64,000 nt of DNA from positions 98,435,951 through 98,499,950 of the forward strand of contig NC_071389.1 of the NCBI RefSeq assembly GCF_022682495.2. Reading direction: 5' to 3'. Origin of the DNA: Desmodus rotundus (taxonomy: Eukaryota > Chordata > Mammalia > Chiroptera > Phyllostomidae). Each line of letters opens with the position of its first letter. Position 1 is the stretch's first letter. The notes under the pieces were generated by a model. It did not search any database. It had not been told where the DNA came from and worked only from the letters and a program-made list of their open reading frames with translations. The position numbers and the translations under genes are program-made. Below are positions 11,737 to 21,569 of this stretch, piece after piece.

Positions 11737-13032
11737 TGTTTGTGAGGCTCTTCTTGTTGGCCTCTGCTTCTTAAATTGCTTTGTTCTGACTCCCTGGGTT
11801 TATGATATGAACTTCTATGGTAGAATGCCAATGGGATTCGGTGGTGCTGTCTCCTTACTCTCCTGTGCTCACTGGTCTTGAGGTGACGTTTATGTGTTTA
11901 ACACGGTCTAACTCTAGTCTTTTCAGCCCTCCAGGTTTTGTTGTCTCATCTTTGGGAAAAAGAGAAAGGGGGGGAGAAAGGAAAACACACACACACACAC
12001 ACGCACACAAACACACACAAAAACCACACACACACAAAAAAAGAAAACCACCCAAAAAAAACCAAAACAAAGATGGGAAGGAGGGAAAAAGGAACTAGGA
12101 AAGGAGGAAAGGAAGGAAGGAGGGAAGAAGGAATAAAGAAAGATCGTAGGCAAGATAAGAAGGAATTTTAACAAAAATTAAAACATAGAAATAGATAAAA
12201 GAGGGCAGGAAGAAGACATAAAAATGGTAAAGGATGGGAGGAAGAAGGAATGAAAAAAAGAAAAAAAGGAGAGAGGAAGAAGGAATTCAGGGGGAAAGGA
12301 AAGAAAAGAAAAAAGATAAGAAAAAAGAAAAGAAAAAAAATCTTCTGTTGGCTTTGAACCGGTCAGGTTATATCTGCTGGTGTCCTGTCTGTGCAACGGG
12401 AGTGGGTGGTTGGAAGGATTGGTTTCACTTTTCTCCCTTCCTGGGTCACACTCTTTGCTGTTTTGTAGGTGTGGTCCCTGGCAGTCAATCAGGCCGTTGA
12501 TCAGCCACTCTAGCAGCTTTGTTCTTGGGACACGCAAGCCGCGGCTCTAGCCGCTTTGGCTTGGTACGCGTGCGCACTCAGCAGGGGAATCCAGCCGCTT
12601 TGGGTTTGTGACGTATTTTGTGCCCTGAGCGCGCTGCCGGCTGACCAATCGAGCCGCCCGGGCTTGGGACTCTGGAGTTAGTACACTCGCCAGCAACTTT
12701 GTGTTTGGAAAACGCGCACCCAGCTGGCCCTGCGCTTGGTGAGCGCGCAATCCGCCGCGCCTGAGGTTCTATGTTTGGGGGCCTGATCCAGCCGCCCTGG
12801 GCTTGAGTCTCTCGAGCGGGCGGGGCCGCCCTGGGACTGAATCACACGGCACTCGGTTCCGAGGTTTTGGGCCGTCAGATCTTTCAATGTCCTCTATCTT
12901 TGGTCTCTAATCTTCGTATATGCTGGAGTACTGTTGGCTGTTCGTTCTGCTCCTCAGATCAGCTAGGAATTTCCCTGGCGCTGAGGGGAAGTGGATTCCG
13001 CTCCCACCTATGTTGCCGCCATCTTCCAACCT
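11737..13032 (-). promoter_or_regulatory. L1-1 5' UTR / internal promoter
   Basis: The 1.3-kb leader has three parts: a segment next to ORF1, a 400-base purine tract on the + strand (polypyrimidine in the sense of L1), and a CpG-rich distal block (12440-12870). The extreme 5' end carries an AAGATGGCGGC motif, as in the YY1-site position of human L1. Internal promoter function is inferred from L1 biology. Confidence 0.7.
11947..12345. repeat. Purine-rich tract with (CA)n in the L1-1 5' UTR
   Basis: The + strand is almost pure A/G (GGAA and AAAAG units) from 12060 to 12345, preceded by a (CA)n microsatellite at 11984-12035. A corresponding but shorter tract is in L1-2 (45536-45800), so it belongs to the element and is not a local accident. 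Confidence 0.85.
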
Positions 13033-13203
13033 AGGAGAGAATCTTAAAAGCAGCAAGAGAAAAGGAGACAGTTACCTACAAAGGAGTTTCCATAAGACTA
13101 TCAGCTGATTTCTCAAAAGAAACCTTGCAGGCAAGAAGTGGCTGGAAAGAAGTATTCCAAGTCATGAAAGGCAAGGACCCACATTCAAGATTACTCTATC
13201 CAG
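13033..13203 (+). pseudogene. Half-L1 copy A ORF1, middle part
   Basis: After the L1-1 insertion the half-L1 ORF1 resumes with sequence coding for 'GDSYLQRSFH'-like in a shifted frame; in the family frame it matches the 'ADFSKETLQARRGWKEVFQ' region of copies B-D. It is then broken again by the twin-primed L1 at 13204. Confidence 0.65.
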
Positions 13204-13779
13204 TACCTGGCTATTCTAAATTGTGCTGCTATGAACATTGGGGTGCATAGGTTCTTTTGGATTGGTGTTTCAGGGTTCTTAGGGTATAATCCCAGCAGCG
13301 GAATTTCTGGGTCCACAAGCAACCTAAGTGCCCATCAGCAAATGAGCAGATCAAAAAATGATGGAACATTTACACAATGGAATTCTATGCAGTAGAAGAA
13401 AGAAGGAGCTTATACCCTTTGCAATGGCATGGATGGAACTGGAGAGCATTATACTAAGTGAAATGAGCCAGGTGGTGAAGGACAAATACCATATGATCTC
13501 ACCTTTAACTGGAACATAATCAACAAAAGAAAAAAGGAAACAAAATATAACCAGAGACATTGAAATTAAGAACAGTGTAACAATAGCCACAGGGGAGTGG
13601 GGAGGGGATAGTGGGGAGAGAGGTCTATAGGAGCTACTATAAAGGACACAAGGAAAAAATCAAGGGGGAGGGTAGAGGTGGGGGAGGGAGGTGGGACTGG
13701 CTGGGGTGGGGTGGAGGAAGGGGAGAAAATGCAGGCAATTGTAACTGAATAAAAATAAATAAATAATTTTTTTAAAAAA
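13204..13779 (+). mobile_element. 5'-truncated L1 with twin-priming inversion
   Basis: A 17-base target duplication 'aagattactctatccag' flanks the insert at 13187-13203 and 13780-13796. Bases 13314-13779 are L1 3' sequence in sense orientation, ending in the usual G-rich 3' UTR and an A-rich tail. Bases 13204-13312 are the adjoining upstream ORF2 sequence in inverted orientation (same reading as the minus-strand L1-1 at 7144-7252). This is the classic product of twin priming during target-primed reverse transcription. Confidence 0.88.
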
Positions 13780-13796
13780 AAGATTACTCTATCCAG

Positions 13797-14333
13797 CAAA
13801 GCTATTAGTTAGAATGGAAGGACAGATAAAGTGCTTCCCAGATAAGGTCAAGTTAATGGAGTTCATCATCACCAAGCTCTTATTATATGAAATGTTAAAG
13901 GGACTTATCTAAGAAAAAGAAGATCAAAAATATGAACAGTAAAGTGACAATAAACTCACAACTATCAACAACTACAAAAATGAAAACAAACTAAGCAAAT
14001 AGCTAGAACAGGAACAGAATCACAGAAATGGAGATAATATGGAAGGTTATCAGTGGGGAGGCAGAGAGGGGAGAATAGGGGAAAAGGTACAGGGAATAAG
14101 AAGCACAAATGGTAGGTATAATATAGACAGGGGGAGGTTAAGAAAGTATAGGAAATGGAGAGAAGCCAAAGAACTTATATATACAACTCATGGACATGAA
14201 CTAAGGTGGGGGAATGCTGTTGGGAGGGGCAGTGCAGGGCAGTCGGGAACAAAGGGAAGGAAAAATGGGACAACTGTAATAGCACAATCAATAAAATATA
14301 CTTTTTAAATAAGTAAGTAAATAAATAAAATAA
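13797..14333 (+). mobile_element. Half-L1 copy A, ORF1 end and 3' region
   Basis: The ORF1 tail runs to TAA at 13910-13912 ('ggacttatctaag'). A ~400-base 3' region follows with blocks shared by copies B, C and D: 'aagaagatcaaaaatatgaac', 'ctagaacaggaacagaatc', 'ggacatgaactaagg' and terminal 'caactgtaatagcac'. No ORF2 sequence lies between them. Confidence 0.75.
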
Positions 14334-14395
14334 ATCAACCAGTCTATGGTTTTTGCTATGGGATACCGACCTAAGATTCTTGGTGTTGGTGGTAT
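14334..14395 (+). mobile_element. MaLR-type LTR, right end
   Basis: 'ccagtctatggtttttgctatg' in two blocks and 'cctaagattc' give the terminal part of the MaLR LTR that began at 4112. The first 13 bases are the second copy of the VES target duplication. Confidence 0.65.
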
Positions 14396-14779
14396 GATTA
14401 TTAAAGTGCAGTGTCTGCACATGGAGAAGTTTTCCCTTTCTTTCCATCCCCCCCTCTCTTTCCGGCCCGCTCTTCTTCTAATCACCTGCTCCTCTTGTCT
14501 CCCAAACCTTTCCTATTCCTGTTCCCAGGTGGAAAACCTTCCCTCCAGACGCTGTGCCAGCTGTGGTCCTCAGGTGCAGAGCTGCAAGGGGCCAGCAGAG
14601 GACGCCAGAATGCTAGCCCCATTCCTGGGCTGATATCAGGGTCTTGGAGTTGACTTCCAAGTTAACCTGTGCTTAAGGGATGCTTGACCTTTATCAGATA
14701 TTAATTTCTCTCCCATTCTATTTTTAATATTGTTCTTTAATGCACAGATTTTAAAGTAGATTAAATTAGAAATATATAC
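14396..14779. other. Intergenic DNA, nothing recognised
   Basis: The stretch includes a C-rich pyrimidine segment (14434-14530) and AT-rich sequence. I recognise no gene or repeat in it. Confidence 0.4.
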
Positions 14780-15120
14780 ATTGTTTTGCTTGTGGTTTTG
14801 GTATATGTAAGAAACTATGCTTAGTCCAAAGTCACTAAGATTTGTACATATGTTTTCTCCTAAGAGTTCTTTCATTTAGGTCTTTGATCCATTTTTGAGT
14901 TACTTTTGCATCTAGTGTGAGGTAAGGGTCCAATTTCATTCTTCTGTGTGTGGACTTCCCATTGTCCCAGGACATTTGCTGAAAGGTGTGGGTTAATTTC
15001 TGGACTCTTGATTCTACTACATTTATTAGTTTCTGCAAAAAAAAAAAAGCCAGCTGCAATTTTTATATGAATTTTGTTTAATCTATAGATCAATTTGGGG
15101 AATATGTCAGAGCTTTGAAG
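14780..15120 (-). mobile_element. Old L1 fragment (ORF2 region)
   Basis: The + strand carries the reverse complement of L1 ORF2: 'tttgatccatttttgagtta', 'gtgtgaggtaagggtccaat', 'ctgaaaggtgtgggttaatt'. The matching block in the young L1s is near 7870-8040. It is diverged, without an open frame. Confidence 0.7.
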
Positions 15121-15384
15121 GGCAAAAGGAGCCATGTGGAGGAATAAAGGTTCTTGCAGACCACCTCAAAATTGGATGATTGTCCCAATTGGATGCCTCC
15201 TTCAGAACAGTCCTGGCTCAAATAAGAGGATTCCTGCCACTGGACACTTAAGGACATAGGTGAGGCTCTGGGAGGAAAGTCCAAAGGACAGAGGTATCTA
15301 TTCATTAGTCAGAAGCTGAATGGGGAAAGTTGCTCAAACCACTGTCTCCCTTCCAGAAACAAGAGAACTATGAGACCTCAAAGG
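15121..15384. other. Intergenic DNA, nothing recognised
   Basis: I see no supported gene. Short frames on both strands appear random. Confidence 0.35.
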
Positions 15385-15515
15385 TGATGGGCAGGGATAT
15401 TTATTGCTTCACTAGTATATTTGTAAAAGACCAGAAACAATCTAAATGCCCATTGATGGAGAGGAAGTATGGCATACTTATGCCATGGTGTACAATGCAG
15501 CCTAAAAACATATGC
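15385..15515 (+). mobile_element. Old LINE fragment
   Basis: 'ccagaaacaatctaaatgcc' and 'cattgatggagaggaagtatgg' resemble the C-terminal ORF2/3' part of old L1 elements in sense orientation. The fragment is short. Confidence 0.45.
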
Positions 15516-15548
15516 TGATTGGAAACCATGTGTATCATAAACTATCAT

Positions 15549-15763
15549 TTTTTTTCCTGAAAGATTTTATTTATTTATTTTTAGTGAAAAGGGAAGGGAG
15601 GGAGAAAGAGAGAAAGAGAAATGTAAATGTGTGATTGCCTCTCATGCACCCCCCACCAGGGACCTGGCCCTCAACCCAGGCATGTGCCCCATCTGGAATT
15701 GACCTGGCAACCCTTTGGCTTGCAGGCTGGCACTCAATCCACTGAGCTACACCATCCAGGACC
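15549..15763 (-). mobile_element. VES-type SINE
   Basis: Reverse-strand VES: A/T tail 'gattttatttatttattttt', purine body, 'gcctctcatgcacccccc', 'ccagggacctggccctcaac', and the tRNA-like head 'ccactgagctacaccatcc' at the right. Confidence 0.85.
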
Positions 15764-16137
15764 AAACATGCATAACTTTAATATTATTAGTTTCTTTTAT
15801 CTCTGACGTAAATGAGCACATTGGGTTAAGGCCTTACTCATCAAATTAAAAATCACATCATGTTTTCTCAGTTTATATTTATATTTCTTATAGTAACTAT
15901 AGTACAATATCACAACCAAGAAGCTTGTATGATGCAAGTCAACCATTTAATTCAGATCTTACTACGTTTACATGTACTTGTTGTGTGTTAATTCTGTGCA
16001 ATTTTATCATGTGTGTATTCATGTCACACATCACAGCAGGATCCAGAACATTTCCATGACCATAGGGTCCCTCATATTGCCTTTTATACCCTCACACATC
16101 CTTCCTCACCCTAACCCCTGGAAACCAATAATGTGTT
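15764..16137. other. Intergenic DNA, nothing recognised
   Basis: AT-rich; no gene or RNA seen. An old diverged repeat may be present. Confidence 0.35.
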
Positions 16138-16553
16138 CTCCATTTCTTTTTTTTTTTTCATATATTTATTGATTATGCTATTACAGTTGTCCCATTTCCG
16201 CCCCTTCACTCAACTCCATCCTGCCCACCCCCTCCCTCCCACATTCCCCCCCTATAGTTCGTGTGCATGGGTCATACTTATAAGTTCTTTGGCTTTTACA
16301 TTTCCTATACTCTTCTTACCATCCCCCTGTCTATTTTCCACCTATCATTTATGCTATTTATTCTATGTACCTTTCCCCCTGCCTCTCCCTCCCAATCCCC
16401 TATTGATAACCCTCCATGTGATCTCCATTTCTGTGGTTCTGTTCCTGTTCTAGTTGTTTGCTTAGTTTTCTTTTGTTTTGGTTTTAGGTGTGGTTGTTAA
16501 TAACTGTGAGTTTGCTGTCAATTTTACTGTTCGTATTTTTGATCTTCTTTTTC

Positions 16554-17619
16554 TTAGATAAGTCCCTTTAACATTTCATATAATAAGGGCTTGGTGATGA
16601 TGAACTCCTTGAACTTGACCTTATCTGAGAAGCACTTTATCTGTCCTTTCATTCCAAATGATAGCTTTGCTGGATAGAGCAATCTTGGATGTAGGCCCTT
16701 GCTTTTCATGACTTGGAATACTTCTTGCCAGCCCCTTCTTGCCTGTAAGGTCTCTTTTGAGAAATCAGCTGACAGTCTTATGGGAAGTCCTTTGTAGGTA
16801 ACTGTGTCCTTTTCTCTTGCTGCTTCTAAGATTCTCATTGACGTTAAGAGAAATCTAACAATAGCCAGAGGGGAGGGGGGAAGGGATAGTGGGGAGAGGG
16901 GGTTACAGGAACTACTGTAAAGGACACATGGACAAAATCAAGGGGGAAGGTGGAGGTGGGTTTGGCTGGGGAGGGGTGGAGAGGTGGGGACAAAATGCAG
17001 ACAACTTTAATTGAACAACAATAAAAATAAATAAATAAATAAGTAAGTAAGTAAATAAATAAAAGATTCTCTCCTTCTGTTTAATCTTGGGTAATGTAAT
17101 TATGATGTGCCTTGGTGTGTTCCTCCTTGGGTCCAGCTTCTTTGGGACTCTCTGAGCTTCCTGGTCTTCCTGGAAGTCTATTTCTTTTGCCAGACTGGGG
17201 AAGTTCTCCTTCATTATTTGTTCAAATAAGTTTTCAATTTTTTGTTCTTCCTCTTCTCCTTCTGGCACCTCTATAATTCGGATGTTGGAACGCTTCAAGA
17301 TGTCCTGGAGGTTCCTAAGCCTCTCCTCATTTTTCCGAATTCTTGTTGCTTCATTCTTTTCTGGTTGGATGTTTCTTTCTTCCTTCTGGTCCACACCGTT
17401 GATTTGAGTCCCAGTTTCCTTTGCATCACTATTGGTTCCCTGTACATTTTCCTTTGTTTCTCTTGGCATAGCCTTCATTTTTTCATCTACTTTTTGAACA
17501 AATTCAACCAATTCTGTGAGCTTCTTGATTACCAGTGTTTTGAACTGTGCATCTGATAGGTTGGCTATCTCTTCCTCACTTAGTTGTATTTTTTCCGGAG
17601 CTTTGAAGTGTTCTGTCAT
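16554..17619 (-). pseudogene. Half-L1 copy B ORF1, split by an L1 tail
   Basis: ORF1 starts at the ATG at 17619 and stops at 16554-16556. It has 'NLSDAQFKTLVIKKLTELVE', a charged coiled-coil region, 'SNIRIIEVPEGEEEEQK' at the RRM start, 'ENLFEQIMKENFPSLAKEID', and a C-terminal domain with 'ADFSKETLQARRGWQEVFQ'. The only break seen is the L1 tail: the two coding parts (557 and 274 bases) add to 831, a multiple of three, or 276 residues plus stop. It differs widely in sequence from the ORF1 of the autonomous L1s here, so it is a separate lineage. Confidence 0.8.
16837..17062 (+). mobile_element. 5'-truncated L1 3' tail inside half-L1 copy B
   Basis: Only the L1 3' UTR and tail are present ('ctactgtaaaggacacatgg', G-rich block, AATAAA, (AAAT/AAGT)n tail). 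It is flanked by the 9-base duplication 'aagattctc' at 16828-16836 and 17063-17071, and it interrupts ORF1 on the opposite strand. Confidence 0.88.
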
Positions 17620-18380
17620 TTTGGCCTTTTTTTTTTTTTTTGTCTTGGCAGGTCTGTTGCAGAAAGGGGCGGAGCCTTAGGTGTTCACCGGGTTGGGGTA
17701 ATGCTGGTCACTGTGCTGTGATGCTGTACCTGGGGGAGGGGCCGAGAGGGAGCAATGGTGCTTGCTCCAGTCTCTGGCGGAGTTCAATCACTCCCTCTGC
17801 TACCCAAATTGGGCCCCTCTGGTGCTGGCTCCTGAGTGGGTGGGCTTGTGCACACTCCAGGCCCCCGTGGGTCTCTCCAGTGACCTCTCCTGCGAGGCTG
17901 GGAGTCTCTCCTGCTGCCGCGCCAACCCCCAGGGGCGTTTTCAATCAGAGGTTTGAGGCTTTATTTCCCCGTGCTGGAGCCCTGAGTTGAGTGGTCTGCT
18001 TCCCTCCCCGCCGTTTGTCCGGTTTATTTGTGCACGAATGTGGGGCTGTGGGGTGCTACCCGCCGCTCTGCCTGCCCTGTTCTCCGCCACTCTGAGTCCG
18101 GCCCTCTCGGTTTATCTGAGTGCGAATGTAGGGCCGCAGGGTCTGCTAGTGGTCAGACTGCCTGCCCCTTTCGGCCCACACTCCACCAGTCTCGGTCCTG
18201 CCACAGCAACGTGAGTCCTCTCCTCCCCGGTGCCCATCTCCGTCCCTCCTACCAGTCTGGATGTATGTTTCTTTTTTATCTACTTGGTGTCGGACTTCCT
18301 TGCTGTTCATTTTTCTGTCAGTTCTGGTTGTGCGAGGAGGCGCAGTGTGTCTACCTACGCCACCATCTTGGTTCTCATTC
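17620..18380 (-). promoter_or_regulatory. Half-L1 copy B 5' leader
   Basis: A GC-rich leader with CpGs, homologous over its length to the leaders of copies C (49434-50133), D (63390-64000) and fragment F (35090-35633). The 5' terminus has the AAGATGG motif. Promoter function is inferred by analogy with L1 5' UTRs. Confidence 0.55.
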
Positions 18381-18419
18381 CTCCATTTCTTTAATTTTGT
18401 AATTTCAAGAATAGTATAT

Positions 18420-19022
18420 GCTCAACAGTAAGAAAATGAACAACCTGATTAAAAATGGAAAGAGCCCTGACAGGTAGCTCAGTTGGTTAAAGGGTCATCC
18501 TGATATACCAAGGTTGTGGGATTGGTCAGAACACAAGGTTGTGGTCAGGGAACAAGAGTCAACCAATGAATGCATAAATAAGTGAAACAACAAATTGATG
18601 TTTCTCTCTCTCTGCCCCACCTCTAAAAAATTAATAAATTTAAAAAATGGACAAAAGATCTGAAGAAACATCTTACCAAGAAGATGTATAGATGGCAATT
18701 AAGCATATGAAAAGATGCCCCACATTATATATCATTAGGGAATTGCACATTAAACAATGAGATACTACTATACACTGCTACATATCAGAATTGCCAAAAT
18801 CCAAAACACTAACAACACTATATCCTAGTGAGGATGTGGAGCAAAGGAAACTGTAATTCATTGTTGGTGGGAATGCACAATGGCACAAAGACATTGGAAA
18901 ACCATTTGGCAGTTTCTTGCAAAAATAAAAATACTCTTACCATATGCCCCAGCAATCACACTTCTTGGTATTTATCCAAATGAATTGAAAACTTATGTCT
19001 ACACAAAAACCTGCATATGAAT
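18420..19022 (+). mobile_element. Old L1 fragment (ORF2 C-terminal region), with VES inside
   Basis: Sense-strand L1 ORF2 sequence: 'catatgaaaagatgccccac', 'attgttggtgggaatgcac', 'ttggcagtttcttgcaaaaa', 'catatgccccagcaatcac'. It is diverged with no long open frame. A VES SINE interrupts it at 18464. Confidence 0.75.
18464..18642 (+). mobile_element. VES-type SINE
   Basis: Head 'gccctgacaggtagctcag', then 'caaggttgtgggattggtc', 'caaattgatgtttctctctc' and an A-rich tail. A 9-base duplication 'aaaaatgga' flanks it (18451-18459 and 18643-18651). Confidence 0.82.
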
Positions 19023-20880
19023 GTTTAATGAAGGGAGAAAATACCCACATGATCATCTCAATTAACGTAGAAAAACATTTGACGAAGTCCAACACCCTTT
19101 TATCATAAAAAACACTCAACAAACTAGGAATGGAAGGAAACTTCCTCAACATGATAAAAGCCATATATGAAAAACCCATAGCTAACATCATACTCCATGG
19201 TAAAAGACTGAAAGCTCTACCCCTAAGATCAAAAACAGGACAAGAATGCCTGATTTTTCCACTTTTATCTTTGTCCATAGATGACATAATTTTGTATGTA
19301 GAAAACGCTGAAGATTTCACACCAACCTCCCCCACACAAAAGAACCTACTAGAGCTAATAAACAAATTAAGCAAAGTTGTAGGATACAAAATTAACAGAC
19401 AAAATTCAGTTGCATTTCTATAAACTAACAAGAAACAATCTGTAAAAGAATTAAGAAAACAATTCCATTTAAATAGGATAAAAATACTTAGGACTTAACT
19501 TAACCGAAGATGCAAAATACCTGTAGACTGAAAATTACAAAACAATTCTAAAAGAAATGAAAGAAGACATAAATATGGAAAGACATTCTGTGTTCATGGA
19601 CTGGAAGACAATATTGTTTGGATGACAATACTACTCAAAGCATTCTACAGATTTGATGCAATCCCTATCAAAATCCAAACAGCATTTTTTTACAAAAATA
19701 GAAAAGCCTATGCTAAAACTCATATGCATTATCAAGGGAGCCTGAATAGTCAAAGCAGTCTTGAAAAAGAACAAATTTGGAGGACTCACTCTTCCCTAGT
19801 TCAAAACATATAACAAAATTACTGTAAGCAAAACAGTGTACTGGCATAAACATAGACATATATACCAATGGAATAGAATAGGGAGCCCAGAGATAAATCT
19901 TCACACATAAGGTTGATTGATTTTTGAAAAGGGTGTTAAGACTATTTAATGGAGAAAGGACAGTCTTTTCAACAAATGGCAGTAGAAAAGCTGGATATAC
20001 AACATATACAAAAATTAGCTCAAAATGGTTCAAAGACCTAAATGTAAAAGTTAAAACTATAAAACTCTTAGAAGAAAATCTAAGGGAAAATCTTCATAAT
20101 ATTGGATTTGGCAATGATTTCTTGGATATGACACTGAAAACTTAGGCAATAAACAAAAAAAAAAAAGACAAACTGGACTTTGTCAAAGTTAAAAATTGGG
20201 GGTATCAAGAGACACTTTCAAAATGTGAAGAGACTCTACAGGATAGGAGATAATATTTGTCCATCACACATCTGATAAGGGATTAATACCTGGGATATAG
20301 AAAGAACTACAACTCAACAACAAAGATATAACAACTCAATTCAAAATTGGCTCAATTCAAAAAGGACTTAATCATTTCTCTAAAGATGATATACAAATGT
20401 CCAGTAAGCACATGAAAAAGTGATCAACATCAGTAGTCATTAGGGAAATGTAATCAAAATCACAATGATATACCATGTCACACCCATTTGTATGGCTGTT
20501 ATTTTTAAAAATGGAAAATAACAAGTGTAGGTGAGGATAGGGAGAAATTGGAGCCCTTGCACATTTATGGTAGAAATGTGAAATGCTACAGCCATTATGC
20601 AAAAACAGTTTGGCAGTCCCCCAAAAGGTTAAACATAGAGTTACAACATGATCCAGTTATTCCCTCCTAGGTATACACTCAAAACAATTGAAAGCAGGAA
20701 CTCAAACAGATATTAGTATATAATGTACTGGTATATGGCAGCATAATTCATATAACTAAAATGTGCAAACAACCCAGGTGTCCATCAGGAGGTGAATGGA
20801 TAAACAATTGTGGTATATCCATACAATGGAATATTATTTAGCCATAAAATAGAACAAAGTTCTGGTACATGCTATATATG
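19023..20880 (+). mobile_element. Old L1 fragment (RT to ORF2 C terminus)
   Basis: A separate sense-strand L1 copy, starting in the RT ('gatcatctcaattaacgtag', 'ggaatggaaggaaacttcct', a decayed DD motif near 19281) and running through the C-terminal domain ('aacaaatggcagtagaaaag', 'cacatgaaaaagtgatcaac') to about 20880. Frames are broken many times. The preceding fragment is C-terminal, so the order is C-terminal then RT: these are two insertions or a rearrangement. Confidence 0.75.
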
Positions 20881-21565
20881 GTTACACTTTGACGTCATTG
20901 TGCTAAGAACAATCACTGTTCTAGAACCTGTCCCAGCCAAGCTGACTGCAGCCCCTACATGGCAGGAGTGTTTACTGAATAGGGCTGGCAGGGCTTGGTG
21001 AAGGCTACAGTGAAATTCAGCTTCTTCAGCTGCCCCATCTGGCTACTTCTTTTTTTCTTCCACAGGCCTTGATCTTTCACCTCAAACTTTATCTCAGCAG
21101 TTGTTTCCTGCTTTCCAGAGAACTAAAATGGTAAGACCACAAGTGGATCTGGCCAACACCAGCTTGAAACTGATGAGGCAGATATTTGGCTAGGACAGAG
21201 TTTTACAATCTAATGCCAATAGGTCCCCCTCATCACCTCCTGATGCATGTATGTAAATGCATACTTTGTCATGCTCTGAATTCAACCCTTGCCCCCCCCC
21301 CCAAGCTGTGGGCCATGCTCATCCATTATTCCACCTCTGCCTTTCTGGGATGCTCTTCTCCATCTTCTGTGCCTGAAAAACACCTGAGTATCCTCAAAAA
21401 CCCAACCCACTGCCACCCACTCCGTGATGTGTTTTAGGTCCTCCAGACCCAGTGCTGCCCCTTGCTACTCTCAAGTGCCATGTGTGCATCAGCTGAGTTA
21501 GCTGGTTAACTCTATTTCCCCCTGCAATGTGAACACCCGAAGCTTGTGTCCTGTTCCCCACAGGG
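20881..21565. other. Intergenic DNA, nothing recognised
   Basis: Mixed-composition sequence with a C run at 21293-21302. I see no gene. Confidence 0.4.
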
Positions 21566-21569
21566 AAAG

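Larger units (their letters stand above)
6676..13032 (-). mobile_element. Full-length L1 retrotransposon (L1-1)
   Basis: A 6.36-kb L1 is inserted on the minus strand of half-L1 copy A. A 13-base target duplication 'aggagagaatctt' is present at 6663-6675 and 13033-13045. From the 3' end it has a poly(A) (T run at 6676-6689), a 3' UTR to 6935, ORF2 (6936-10757), a 46-base spacer, ORF1 (10804-11736) and a 1.3-kb 5' UTR ending in a GGAAGATGGCGGC-type 5' terminus (rc of 13014-13026). The perfect duplication and open ORF1 suggest it is young; ORF2 is broken, so it cannot move by itself. Confidence 0.93.
4642..14333 (+). mobile_element. Half-L1 copy A (ORF1-only LINE), multiply interrupted
   Basis: This is a non-autonomous L1 relative with a 5' region, an L1-type ORF1 and a short 3' region, but no ORF2. 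The 5' end reads 'ggacttcctgctaagatgg'. Own sequence is found at 4642-5163, 6032-6675, 13033-13203 and 13797-14333; between these lie a solo LTR, a full-length L1 and a twin-primed L1. The ORF1 remnant begins near 6128 and its family stop is at 13910-13912. The 3' end is 'gggacaactgtaatagcac' with an A/T-rich tail. Removing the insertions gives about 1.9 kb, equal to copy C. Confidence 0.75.
16150..18380 (-). mobile_element. Half-L1 copy B (ORF1-only LINE)
   Basis: A 12-base target duplication 'ctccatttcttt' is present at 16138-16149 and 18381-18392. From the 5' end (right) it has an 'accaagatgg' terminus (rc of 18362-18371), a ~740-base GC-rich leader, an A run, ORF1 starting at 17619, a 3' region and an A tail (T run at 16150). 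It is full length at both ends. Taking out the L1 tail inserted at 16837-17062 and its repeated 9-base target leaves about 2.0 kb. No ORF2 follows ORF1. Confidence 0.88.

Noticed and set aside
11984..12035. (CA)n and short repeats as a CRISPR-like array
   Set aside because: A simple microsatellite in an L1 leader of a mammalian genome; there are no spacers.
12430..12870. CpG-rich block as a host promoter
   Set aside because: It lies inside the L1-1 5' UTR between shared L1 segments, so it is the L1 internal promoter.
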